Program-made: the position numbers and the translations under genes
Shown: positions 53,965 through 61,644 of the stretch, in pieces
Numbering within the stretch: position 1 is the stretch's first letter
How the letters are laid out: each line of letters opens with the position of its first letter
From: Novipirellula herctigrandis
Lineage (GTDB): Bacteria; Planctomycetota; Planctomycetia; Pirellulales; Pirellulaceae
Reading direction: 5' to 3'
Assembly (NCBI GenBank): GCA_007859835.1
Contig: SJPJ01000002.1
Span: 635,278 to 699,277, forward strand
Length of the DNA: 64,000 nt
Notes under the pieces: model-generated
Seen by the model: only the letters and a program-made list of their open reading frames with translations
Databases searched by the model: none
Told to the model about the DNA's origin: nothing

Positions 53965-55620
53965 GTGTCAAATTTTTTAGTTCACTGCAAAGTCGCGTTT
54001 CCAATCGTCATTTCGGTTTTACTATTGCTCGGTGGTTGTTCCAACAGCAAACCATCCGAAGCTTCCGCTCAACCTGATTCCGAATTGAATCTGTCTCAAT
54101 CGGCCCAAGACGTAGTCGAACAACCTAGCCAGCCACAACCGGACGAACCCGATCGGACACAAACGCCACAGGCACCGTCACAAGAGGCATCACCACAGGC
54201 ACCTGTTTCCACTTTGCCCAACATGCCCCACAGCCAGCCTGCGACACCGGCATCCAGTAGCGAGGCGGACTTTGGTACCGCGATACTGGGTCAAGCCGAA
54301 CCGACTCGTCAATTGCGTGCCGACTTAACACCGGCCCAGTTACGTGAATTCCTTGCTGGTGCCGATTCGGACATGCAACTCGTTGCCAGCGGCCGGACCG
54401 GAATTCGCGACCAGCAAGAAGCGATTCTAGAGATGCAGCGGATCGTTAAACGAAAACTCGAAGCATCGCGACGGTTGCGTGATCACGGCGACGCCACGGA
54501 AAGCGAAACGAGCGAAGGCGCTCGAGGCGAATTGCAATCACTTTCACATTTGGCGGCGCTCGGTGATTTAAAAGCAGCAATCGAACTTGAAGAGCTTGCC
54601 AATGCAAATTTAACTTCAAGCGACTCCGTGTTGGTCACCGATAGCCGCTTGGTGCTGATTGGATTTGCGATCGAATCGCTGCAAAACGGTAATGACAACG
54701 CCGCCCAAAAGATTACAGACTTTGTCAAAGACTTGGCGTCCTCTGCCAACGCGCCCGGTATTCCTGCGATGATGGTGATGGGCCAGGCGCGCGACATCCT
54801 ATCAAAGTACGAGCACGACGAAGAAGCTAAATTGATTCGCGACACGATCATCGACTTATACGCGAATGCATCCGATCCCGAAATCGCAAAGATGGCCGCA
54901 CAATTAGCAGGCAGCGTCCAATACGACGCGATTGATCATTTGCTTCAACAGGCGATCGATGGCAAGTCCGTGAGTGAAACCGATTGGTCAGTCTCTGTGC
55001 AGACCCTGATCGATGAATCGCCGGACCTACAAACGGTGCAATACCTTGCGGGGGCCGCACTTCAATTCGAAGGACTCGAGCAACGAGCACTTGCCGATGT
55101 CACTTACGAGAAACTTGACGAGACCTTTTCGAGCCTCGACACTGCGACGGGCAAAGAGGCTCGCTTGGCGATCGTGGCTCGACAAGCGCGTGAAAACTCC
55201 ATCGGAAAAACGTTCGACCCTGATTTACAATCGGTCGATGGTTCAGCGCTTTCGATGGCCGACTATCGCGGAAAAATCGTGTTAGTGCCCCTCTGGGCGA
55301 TGGGTTTCCCGGAGTCGATGCAAGTATTTGGCCCGCTTCAAGAACTGGAACAGGAATCGCCTGATTTGATCGCCGTGGTGGGGATCAACCTGGATCCGGC
55401 CGGGGCGCCGGTCGCTCAGTTTGTCAAGCAAAACCGAATCACATTTCCGAGTTTTCGAGCAGAATCATCCCAGACGGCTGAAGTCGCAAATGAAGTCGCC
55501 GCTCGATTTGGGATGGTTTCAGCACCCTTTATGGTAGTGCTCGATCAACAAGCACGCGTTGCCTCGATCAATTACACGCTCACTCAATTAAGACGCTCGA
55601 TCGCCGAATTGCGAGAGTAA
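53965..55620 (+). CDS. Lipoprotein with a cysteine-less TlpA/redoxin-like domain
   Basis: The 551-residue protein starts at GTG 53965 with a lipobox LLLLGGC. It has a Pro/Gln-rich disordered linker (to about residue 105) and a long helical middle of TPR-like character. A C-terminal redoxin-like domain spans about residues 410-551. Where TlpA proteins have WCxxC, this one reads LWAMGFPES, with no cysteine. The fold cues (GKIVLVPLWA, DLIAVVGINLD, APFMVVLDQQARV) are otherwise kept. It cannot be a thiol reductase and may be a binding or scaffolding relative. Confidence 0.85.
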   Translation: MSNFLVHCKVAFPIVISVLLLLGGCSNSKPSEASAQPDSELNLSQSAQDVVEQPSQPQPDEPDRTQTPQAPSQEASPQAPVSTLPNMPHSQPATPASSSEADFGTAILGQAEPTRQLRADLTPAQLREFLAGADSDMQLVASGRTGIRDQQEAILEMQRIVKRKLEASRRLRDHGDATESETSEGARGELQSLSHLAALGDLKAAIELEELANANLTSSDSVLVTDSRLVLIGFAIESLQNGNDNAAQKITDFVKDLASSANAPGIPAMMVMGQARDILSKYEHDEEAKLIRDTIIDLYANASDPEIAKMAAQLAGSVQYDAIDHLLQQAIDGKSVSETDWSVSVQTLIDESPDLQTVQYLAGAALQFEGLEQRALADVTYEKLDETFSSLDTATGKEARLAIVARQARENSIGKTFDPDLQSVDGSALSMADYRGKIVLVPLWAMGFPESMQVFGPLQELEQESPDLIAVVGINLDPAGAPVAQFVKQNRITFPSFRAESSQTAEVANEVAARFGMVSAPFMVVLDQQARVASINYTLTQLRRSIAELRE

Positions 55621-55715
55621 TTTTTCGTCACCGAAAACGATCCGACCGAGCAAAGCGAAATCTGGTAACTAAACTATGGGTTACCTCCTACGTTTGTCTT
55701 TTTTCGGATTCCGCA

Positions 55716-55946
55716 ATGCAGTTTATTGAACTTACTGGCAAGACGCTGCTGGAAGTCGTCAACGAGGGCGAAATTGATCTAAAACAACTCCATGAATCGG
55801 GCGTGACTGGTGATTCGATTCTTCGCATTAACAAACACGGCGAAATTGAACTTCGGTCTCGAAACGGATGGAAATTAGTCGGTGGGTTAATCGGCAATTT
55901 CGAAGAACGCTTGATGGCGCTAACCCAATTGAATTGGGCTGGATAG
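55716..55946 (+). CDS. Small conserved-looking protein of unknown function
   Basis: The 76-residue soluble protein (ELTGKTLLEVVNEGEIDLK; GEIELRSRNGWKLVGGLIG) has no signal peptide. It overlaps the tail of the convergent MfnB gene by 27 bases. The even amino-acid mix and ATG start support a real gene. No family recognised. Confidence 0.65.
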   Translation: MQFIELTGKTLLEVVNEGEIDLKQLHESGVTGDSILRINKHGEIELRSRNGWKLVGGLIGNFEERLMALTQLNWAG

Positions 55947-56699
55947 TAATCCCACCTTTTCCACCCACGCTTTCAACCGAGCAGCGTTGAGTTTTCCGCG
56001 TCGGCCAATTTTGCTATCCGGATCACAAACATCACCACGAACGGCAAAGCAATCGGGATGGATGCCAACGGAGTTTAGGAGGTCGACACTCTCCAAACGC
56101 ATTGATCCGGCGAGTGACCATTTCATATTGGCTGCCTCAGCGATCCTTTGCAGCCGAACGAATCGGTCGAAGGAAAGAAGATCGAGGGAGCCTGCACCAT
56201 TTTTCTCAAACGTGTCGATTAGACAACGCTTGAAGCCCAACTCGGCTGCAAGTTGAAAGATCCGCTCGGGCGCAACACAACCTGCAAGTTGGTGATCCGC
56301 GTACGCGACCGGAACAAGCTCGGCAGCCGCGTTTCGGCAAGCGAGTCGGTGATGAGCATCCCGCCATAGTCGAGCTAATCTTTTGGGGCAATCGATGCCA
56401 CTCGGGCCAACTTTCGCGAAACGAAACGTTTGGGGAAGTTGATCGATGATTTTCCCGTAATCTTCGGATTCCCCAAGTGCCGCGGAAAGGAGCGAGTGTT
56501 TAGACCGGAGCTTACCGATCGGATGCATCAGCGCCCCCCCCCACGCGACGACGATCGCAGATGCCCGGTGCCAGACCAGCGGGTCCACCGCAGCAAGGGC
56601 CCCATGGTTAGGTTCTTTGAAGTCGATGATCTGTACTTTGGCCGCTATCGCCTGCTCAAACTCAGCAATATCTCGAACGCTGACTAGTAGATCCCGCAC
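55920..56699 (-). CDS. mfnB: (5-formylfuran-3-yl)methyl phosphate synthase (MfnB/DUF556 family)
   Basis: MfnB makes the furan precursor of methanofuran from glyceraldehyde 3-phosphate. Here the active-site segments are DFKEPNHGALAAVD, FAKVGPSGIDC and IDTFEKNGAGSLD. AGSMRLESVDLL and a VRGDVCD motif follow. The start is GTG 56699 behind AAAGGAG. Planctomycetes use archaeal-type tetrahydromethanopterin/methanofuran C1 enzymes, so this fits the phylum. No other C1 gene is in the window. Confidence 0.88.
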   Translation of the reverse strand: MRDLLVSVRDIAEFEQAIAAKVQIIDFKEPNHGALAAVDPLVWHRASAIVVAWGGALMHPIGKLRSKHSLLSAALGESEDYGKIIDQLPQTFRFAKVGPSGIDCPKRLARLWRDAHHRLACRNAAAELVPVAYADHQLAGCVAPERIFQLAAELGFKRCLIDTFEKNGAGSLDLLSFDRFVRLQRIAEAANMKWSLAGSMRLESVDLLNSVGIHPDCFAVRGDVCDPDSKIGRRGKLNAARLKAWVEKVGLLSSPIQLG

Positions 56700-56848
56700 A
56701 GGTAGACTCCTTTACACGTTTAAGATTGAAATCCGAGCCGATCAACCAACAATCAGGATAGGCGATTGTACCGAAACGGGGTAAAGTCCCATCTTGCGAC
56801 TACAACGTTGTCTTCAAAATTCTTCTCCCTTAGTTTCAAAGTTTCGCT

Positions 56849-58036
56849 TTGCAATACGACTCCATCTCTAGCCTGAACGAACTTGAGGATCTATGTACTC
56901 AGATCGCGGACAGCCATTTGGTGGGGTTTGATACCGAGTTTGTCTCCGAAGACAGCTACCGGCCCGAACTGTGCTTGATTCAAGTGGCACTCCCGGACCG
57001 GTTGGCGATCATTGACCCCTACAAGCTTGAGACGACGAAGCCGTTTTGGGAAGTACTTTCCACGCCTGGGCGGATCGTTGTCGCCCATGCCGCTCGCGAG
57101 GAAATCCGGTTCTGCTACCGATTTTCGAACAAGCCAATCGCAGGGCTTTTTGACACCCAATTGGCCGCAGGGTTTGTGGGCATGGAATACCCGGCGTCTT
57201 TGGCGACGCTGGTTCAACGGTTGGTTGGCAAATCGTTGCCAAAGGGCGAGACACGAACGAATTGGCGTCATCGGCCATTGTCAAAAGACCAAATCACGTA
57301 CGCACTTCATGACGTGACGGATTTGGAAACAATGCACACCAAGTTAGCGTCGATGGTCAGCGAGCTCGGACGCGCTACGTGGGTCGAAGAAGAAACGGCC
57401 AACTTGCAGCAAAAAGTGATCGATGCCGAGACACGCGAAAATTGGCGCCGCGTCAGCGGGTCAGCGGGTTTGAACGCTAGGCAACTCGAGACGGTACGGC
57501 AACTATGGCTGTGGCGTGAAGGACGTGCTCGCGAGACCGATCGGATTCCTCGCCGAGTCATGCGAGACGATTTATTGATTGAACTTGCCAAACGAGCATC
57601 CGCTGACATTGACAAGATTCGCGGTATTCGGGGACTGGAACGACGTGGCTACATCGGTCAATACGAAGCGATTGCCAAAGCAATTCAAACGGCGTTAAAT
57701 ACTCCCGAAGCCGATCTGCCACGTCGGGCGCGTGGAAGTCGAAAATCGGTTTCGCCGATGCTAAGCCAATTCCTATCAACTTCGATCGCGTGCATCAGCC
57801 GCCAACATAAACTGGCCCCACCGATCGTCGGTAACGCGGATGACGTACGTGAACTGTTAGGTTATGAACTCGAAAAACGCAAATCGGATTCGTTGCCATC
57901 GTTATTGGAAGGATGGCGTGGCGAGATTGTAGGGAAACCATTCCGCCAGTTGCTCTCAGGGGAGCTAGCGATTCGCGTTGCGGACGTTGACGAGACCCAA
58001 CCGCTCGAATTCATCGACGTACCGCCGCTGAAGTGA
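56849..58036 (+). CDS. rnd: Ribonuclease D
   Basis: The 395-residue 3'-5' exoribonuclease processes tRNA and other RNA ends. DEDD-family motifs are visible: VGFDTEFVSEDSYRPELCLI (Exo I), AHAAREEIRFC (Exo II) and YALHDVTDLETMHTKL (Exo III). An HRDC domain is around residues 210-285. The frame opens at TTG 56849 and no in-frame ATG lies nearby, so the start is by necessity. No sign of truncation. Confidence 0.92.
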   Translation: MQYDSISSLNELEDLCTQIADSHLVGFDTEFVSEDSYRPELCLIQVALPDRLAIIDPYKLETTKPFWEVLSTPGRIVVAHAAREEIRFCYRFSNKPIAGLFDTQLAAGFVGMEYPASLATLVQRLVGKSLPKGETRTNWRHRPLSKDQITYALHDVTDLETMHTKLASMVSELGRATWVEEETANLQQKVIDAETRENWRRVSGSAGLNARQLETVRQLWLWREGRARETDRIPRRVMRDDLLIELAKRASADIDKIRGIRGLERRGYIGQYEAIAKAIQTALNTPEADLPRRARGSRKSVSPMLSQFLSTSIACISRQHKLAPPIVGNADDVRELLGYELEKRKSDSLPSLLEGWRGEIVGKPFRQLLSGELAIRVADVDETQPLEFIDVPPLK

Positions 58037-58141
58037 AGTTGCAGTGATGGCCAATCGAGTTGACGGGATGTGACGTCGTCGGGTTTGGGTTATAGTGGAT
58101 TTTCCCACCTTTCCCACTTCCCACCTTGGTTGAATCTTGCC

Positions 58142-59464
58142 ATGAAAAAATCATGTCACTTCTGGTGCGCCGTCGCATTCGCGACGTTTCTATCGACTTC
58201 CCCTGCACTCGCAGATACCAGCGATGAGTCTCTATGGAAAGAAGCAGGTGCTAGGATTGAAAAGCATCGAAAAACGGATGTCGTGATTTGTGTTGTTGAT
58301 CGTGACGGCAAACCGGTTCCCAATGTCCCCGTTCGATTTGAGCAGACGCGGCACGCATTCCTGTTTGGATCAAACATTTTCCGATGGCAAATCGATGATG
58401 CGAATTTGCAGACCATGTATCGCGATCGGTACGCAAAGCTATTGAATTTTGCCACAGCCGGGTTTTATTGGCAAAGCTATGAGTGGAAGCCAGGCAAAAC
58501 CAAACTTGACCAAACGAAGAACGTTGCCAGATGGTGTGACGAAAATCGGATTCTGCTCAAAGGCCATCCGTTGGCATGGAACCATAGTGATCCAAAATGG
58601 TTGCCGGACGACAGTGACGCGATCTTTGATTTGCAGCAACAACGGATTACCGACTGCATCACGTCGCTTGATGGCGAAATCGACACTTGGGATGTTGTCA
58701 ATGAACCAACGCATGTCGATCGCAAGGAGTTCGTGCAGCGTGCGCCAAAGCTGACTCGCATGTGGATGGACAAGGGACAAATCGAATTTGTAAAAGCCTG
58801 TTTCCAAACCGCCCGTGCCGCCGGACCAAGTGACACATTGCTTGTGAACGATTACCGCGTCGACGATGACTACGCAGCGGTCATCGAGCAATTAGTCGAC
58901 GCCAATGGTAAACCGCTTTATGACAAGATCGGAATCCAAAGCCACCAACACGGCGGCACGTGGAGTAATCACCAGATTTGGGCGGTGTGCGAACGCTTCG
59001 CGAAGTTCGGCGTTCCCCTACATTTCACCGAAGTGACCATCCTTTCGGGGGAACTTGGGGGACGAGCCGATGACGACCAAAAACCGTGGCCGAGCACGCT
59101 CGAGGGTGAAGCGTATCAGCAATCCGAGGTGGAGCGATTCTACACAATGCTCTATTCGCACCCGGCGGTCGAGGCGATCACGTGGTGGGATTTCTCAGAC
59201 CTCCGGTCGTGGAAAAATGCGCCAGCCGGATTGTTGCGAGCTGACATGACTACCAAACCAGCGTATCATTCGTTGATGCGGCTGATTCACAACGAGTGGT
59301 GGACCGACGAACAACTCGAAACCGATTCGGATGGTAAAATGTTTTGTCGAGCGACCTATGGCGACTACAAGGTCACGGTCACGTCGGACAAAGGCGAACC
59401 CGTGTCGGTCGCAGCAACGGTCTATCGCGGTCGAGCCAACGAAATCGTCCTGCAATTGCCCTAA
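58142..59464 (+). CDS. GH10 family endo-1,4-beta-xylanase
   Basis: The 440-residue secreted protein starts at ATG 58142 with a signal peptide (CAVAFATFLSTSPALA). An N-terminal beta module precedes a GH10 (beta/alpha)8 barrel. Acid/base Glu188 is in WDVVNEP, nucleophile Glu297 in HFTEV, with GHPLAWNHSDPKW typical of the substrate cleft. It would hydrolyse xylan or related beta-glycans. No other carbohydrate enzyme is adjacent. Confidence 0.93.
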   Translation: MKKSCHFWCAVAFATFLSTSPALADTSDESLWKEAGARIEKHRKTDVVICVVDRDGKPVPNVPVRFEQTRHAFLFGSNIFRWQIDDANLQTMYRDRYAKLLNFATAGFYWQSYEWKPGKTKLDQTKNVARWCDENRILLKGHPLAWNHSDPKWLPDDSDAIFDLQQQRITDCITSLDGEIDTWDVVNEPTHVDRKEFVQRAPKLTRMWMDKGQIEFVKACFQTARAAGPSDTLLVNDYRVDDDYAAVIEQLVDANGKPLYDKIGIQSHQHGGTWSNHQIWAVCERFAKFGVPLHFTEVTILSGELGGRADDDQKPWPSTLEGEAYQQSEVERFYTMLYSHPAVEAITWWDFSDLRSWKNAPAGLLRADMTTKPAYHSLMRLIHNEWWTDEQLETDSDGKMFCRATYGDYKVTVTSDKGEPVSVAATVYRGRANEIVLQLP

Positions 59465-59489
59465 ACCTGTGCAATTGCCGTAAACCTGT
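59452..59489. repeat. 19-bp tandem duplication spanning the GH10 stop codon
   Basis: GCAATTGCCCTAAACCTGT (59452-59470) is followed at once by a copy with one change (59471-59489). The first copy contains the last codons and stop of the xylanase gene, so the coding end is unaffected. Confidence 0.85.
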
Positions 59490-59696
59490 TCGCCAATGGA
59501 AAAAAATCAGGCGTTTTTGGTCATCAAGAACGGCTCTGGTGCAACCCGTCTTGCCTTCACGGCAATAATGACGAACACTAACGGAAATCGAACACTCGAT
59601 TACTGCGTACCGGTGCCCTCCTAAATGGAAACTAGCGCCGGACAACCCTTGCTGGGAAACAACCAGTCAAACAGCCACCTGTCTGAAAGAGATTGC

Positions 59697-60338
59697 ATGA
59701 ATTTGCCGCATGTTCACGGTTTAACGAACACTCACGAGTTGTCCAACAGCCATTCGTACCAGAGTTATCAACGTCAGCGTCAATTAACCCTTGGCGATTT
59801 GCTGCTCGAAAACCGCATCGTGTTTTTGCAAGGTGAGATCCACTACGCAAATGCTAACGATGTCGTCATGAAATTGTTGTATCTGCAAAGCGAAAACCGT
59901 CGCAAAGACATCCATTTTTACATCAATTCGCCAGGCGGATCGGTCACCGCAACACTAGCGATTTATGACACGATGCAAATGCTATCATGCCCTGTGGCGA
60001 CTTACTGCGTCGGCGAGGCTTGCAGCGGAGCCGCCGTGCTATTGGTGGGTGGCAGCAAGGAGAAACGGTTCTGTTTGCCAAACAGCCGGGTGATGATGCA
60101 TCAACCGATGGGTGGCGTGGGCGGTCAAGTCAGCGACATTGAAATCCAAGCAGCGGAAATGTTCCGTTACCGTGACGTGCTGAACCAAATCATCAGCACG
60201 CACTCGGGCCAATCGGTCGAAAAAATCGCTTCCGACACTGACCGCGACTTCTTTCTCAGTGCAACCGAAGCGAAAGAATATGGATTGGTCGACGACATTT
60301 TGACCAAGCCGCCTGCGTCCGAAGAGGACGAAGATTAG
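59697..60338 (+). CDS. clpP: ATP-dependent Clp protease proteolytic subunit, paralogue 1
   Basis: The 213-residue serine peptidase has a complete triad: Ser110 (GEACSGAAVLL), His135 (MMHQPMGG) and Asp184 (DTDRDFFL). Spacings (25 and 74 residues) match E. coli ClpP. The neighbourhood of the Ser (C-S-G rather than A-S-M-G) is diverged. ATG 59697 is chosen; the frame starts at 59625. It precedes the second ClpP gene by 69 bases, so they may form mixed barrels. A ClpX/ClpA partner is not in the window. Confidence 0.93.
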   Translation: MNLPHVHGLTNTHELSNSHSYQSYQRQRQLTLGDLLLENRIVFLQGEIHYANANDVVMKLLYLQSENRRKDIHFYINSPGGSVTATLAIYDTMQMLSCPVATYCVGEACSGAAVLLVGGSKEKRFCLPNSRVMMHQPMGGVGGQVSDIEIQAAEMFRYRDVLNQIISTHSGQSVEKIASDTDRDFFLSATEAKEYGLVDDILTKPPASEEDED

Positions 60339-60407
60339 TTTTAGCCGCAGCCTCTTCCACATTCCTTTCGAGAATTCAACAAAACACTCTGTATAGAAAG
60401 TCATAGC

Positions 60408-61001
60408 ATGCCACTGATTCCTTACGTCGTCGAAAAGAGCGGCCGCGAAGAACGCGTTTACGATATCTATAGCCGTCTGCTGAAGGACCGCATCATTTTT
60501 CTCGGTCAACAAGTCGATGACCATATTTCCAACGCGCTTGTTGCCCAGATGCTGTTCCTACAATCGGACGACCCAAAGGCCGACATTCATCTCTACATCA
60601 ATTCGCCCGGCGGAAGCATCACCGCTGGAATGGCGATTTATGACACGATGCAATTTGTATCGTGCGACGTAGCGACCTATTGCATTGGCCAAGCAGCATC
60701 GATGGGCGCTGTCCTACTGACCGCTGGAGCCAAAGGGAAACGATTTGCCCTTCCCAACGCCCGTATCATGATCCACCAACCACTTGCTGGGATGCAAGGG
60801 ACCGCACGAGAAGTGGAAATTCACGTTGGCGAACTCCGCCGAATCAAGCAACGTATGAACGAAATCATGATCGAACACACCGGTCACACGCTCGAGAAGA
60901 TCGAACAAGATACCGACCGCGACCGTTTCATGAGCGCCGAGGAGGCCTGCGAATACGGCCTGATCGACAAGGTCGTCGATCGCTCTGGTCAAATGTCCTA
61001 G
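60408..61001 (+). CDS. clpP: ATP-dependent Clp protease proteolytic subunit, paralogue 2 (canonical)
   Basis: This 197-residue protein is the more typical Clp[21 protein letters not shown], Ser98 in [11 protein letters not shown], His123 and Asp172. With paralogue 1 it forms a tandem pair, both catalytically complete. Two ClpPs with distinct N termini suggest a hetero-oligomeric barrel. Confidence 0.95.
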   Translation: MPLIPYVVEKSGREERVYDIYSRLLKDRIIFLGQQVDDHISNALVAQMLFLQSDDPKADIHLYINSPGGSITAGMAIYDTMQFVSCDVATYCIGQAASMGAVLLTAGAKGKRFALPNARIMIHQPLAGMQGTAREVEIHVGELRRIKQRMNEIMIEHTGHTLEKIEQDTDRDRFMSAEEACEYGLIDKVVDRSGQMS

Positions 61002-61074
61002 TGAAGGACTACGTCTGAAGAGAGAAGTTTTAAGTAGACTTCTTATTTCACATTTGCACTTCCAAGCTTCCGAA

Positions 61075-61148
61075 GCCCCCTTCGTCTAGCGGCCCAGGAC
61101 GCTGGACTTTTCAGTCCAGAAACAGGGGTTCAAATCCCTTAGGGGGTA
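61075..61148 (+). tRNA. tRNA-Glu (UUC) with an unusual anticodon arm
   Basis: Acceptor GCCCCCT pairs with AGGGGGT. D arm GTCT...GGAC and T arm AGGGG-TTCAAAT-CCCTT are normal, and the Glu-type D-loop context GTCTAG is kept. The anticodon arm reads CTGGAC-TTTTCA-GTCCAG. That is either a 6-bp stem with a 6-base loop, or a 5-bp stem with an 8-base loop, one base more than standard. CCA is not encoded (ACCT). Confidence 0.85.
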
Positions 61149-61193
61149 CCTTGGACGCACTTTGCTGCCCGATTTCATCAACACGGAAATACC

Positions 61194-61619
61194 ATGAGAT
61201 TCTTTCTGATCCTTGCCGTCGCTCTGTTCGCATGCGGATGTGGTGTTGAAACCGGGCCAAGTAAGATTGACTCAGATGCGCCGACAGAATTCACGACCAC
61301 CGGGTCAGGTTTAAAGTACCGAATTCTCCGAAAATCAGACGGTCGGAAACCCAAACCAACCGACAATGTGATGGTCGACTACGCCGGGTGGCTCGACAAC
61401 GGCAGCGAATTCGACAGTTCGTATGCCTCGGCCAAGCCCGCCACGTTTCGACTCAACCAGGTCATTCCTGGATGGACCGAAGGAATGCAATTGATTGGGG
61501 AAAAGGGAATGATCGAATTGGAAATTCCGCCGGAGTTGGCATATGGGGACGCAGCCCAGGCGAAAATCCCACCGGGCTCGACCCTCCATTTCAAAGTCGA
61601 ACTGCTTGAAATCAAGTAG
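61194..61619 (+). CDS. FKBP-type peptidyl-prolyl isomerase, lipoprotein
   Basis: The 141-residue protein has a lipoprotein signal (ILAVALFACGC). A short linker and an FKBP domain follow (VMVDYAGWLDNG; VIPGWTEGMQLIGEKGM; TLHFKVELLEIK). It is a paralogue of the FKBP at 21782-22276, sharing GLKYRILRKSD. It is placed just downstream of tRNA-Glu. Confidence 0.92.
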   Translation: MRFFLILAVALFACGCGVETGPSKIDSDAPTEFTTTGSGLKYRILRKSDGRKPKPTDNVMVDYAGWLDNGSEFDSSYASAKPATFRLNQVIPGWTEGMQLIGEKGMIELEIPPELAYGDAAQAKIPPGSTLHFKVELLEIK

Positions 61620-61644
61620 CCAAATAGCTCGCTAAGCAAGATCT

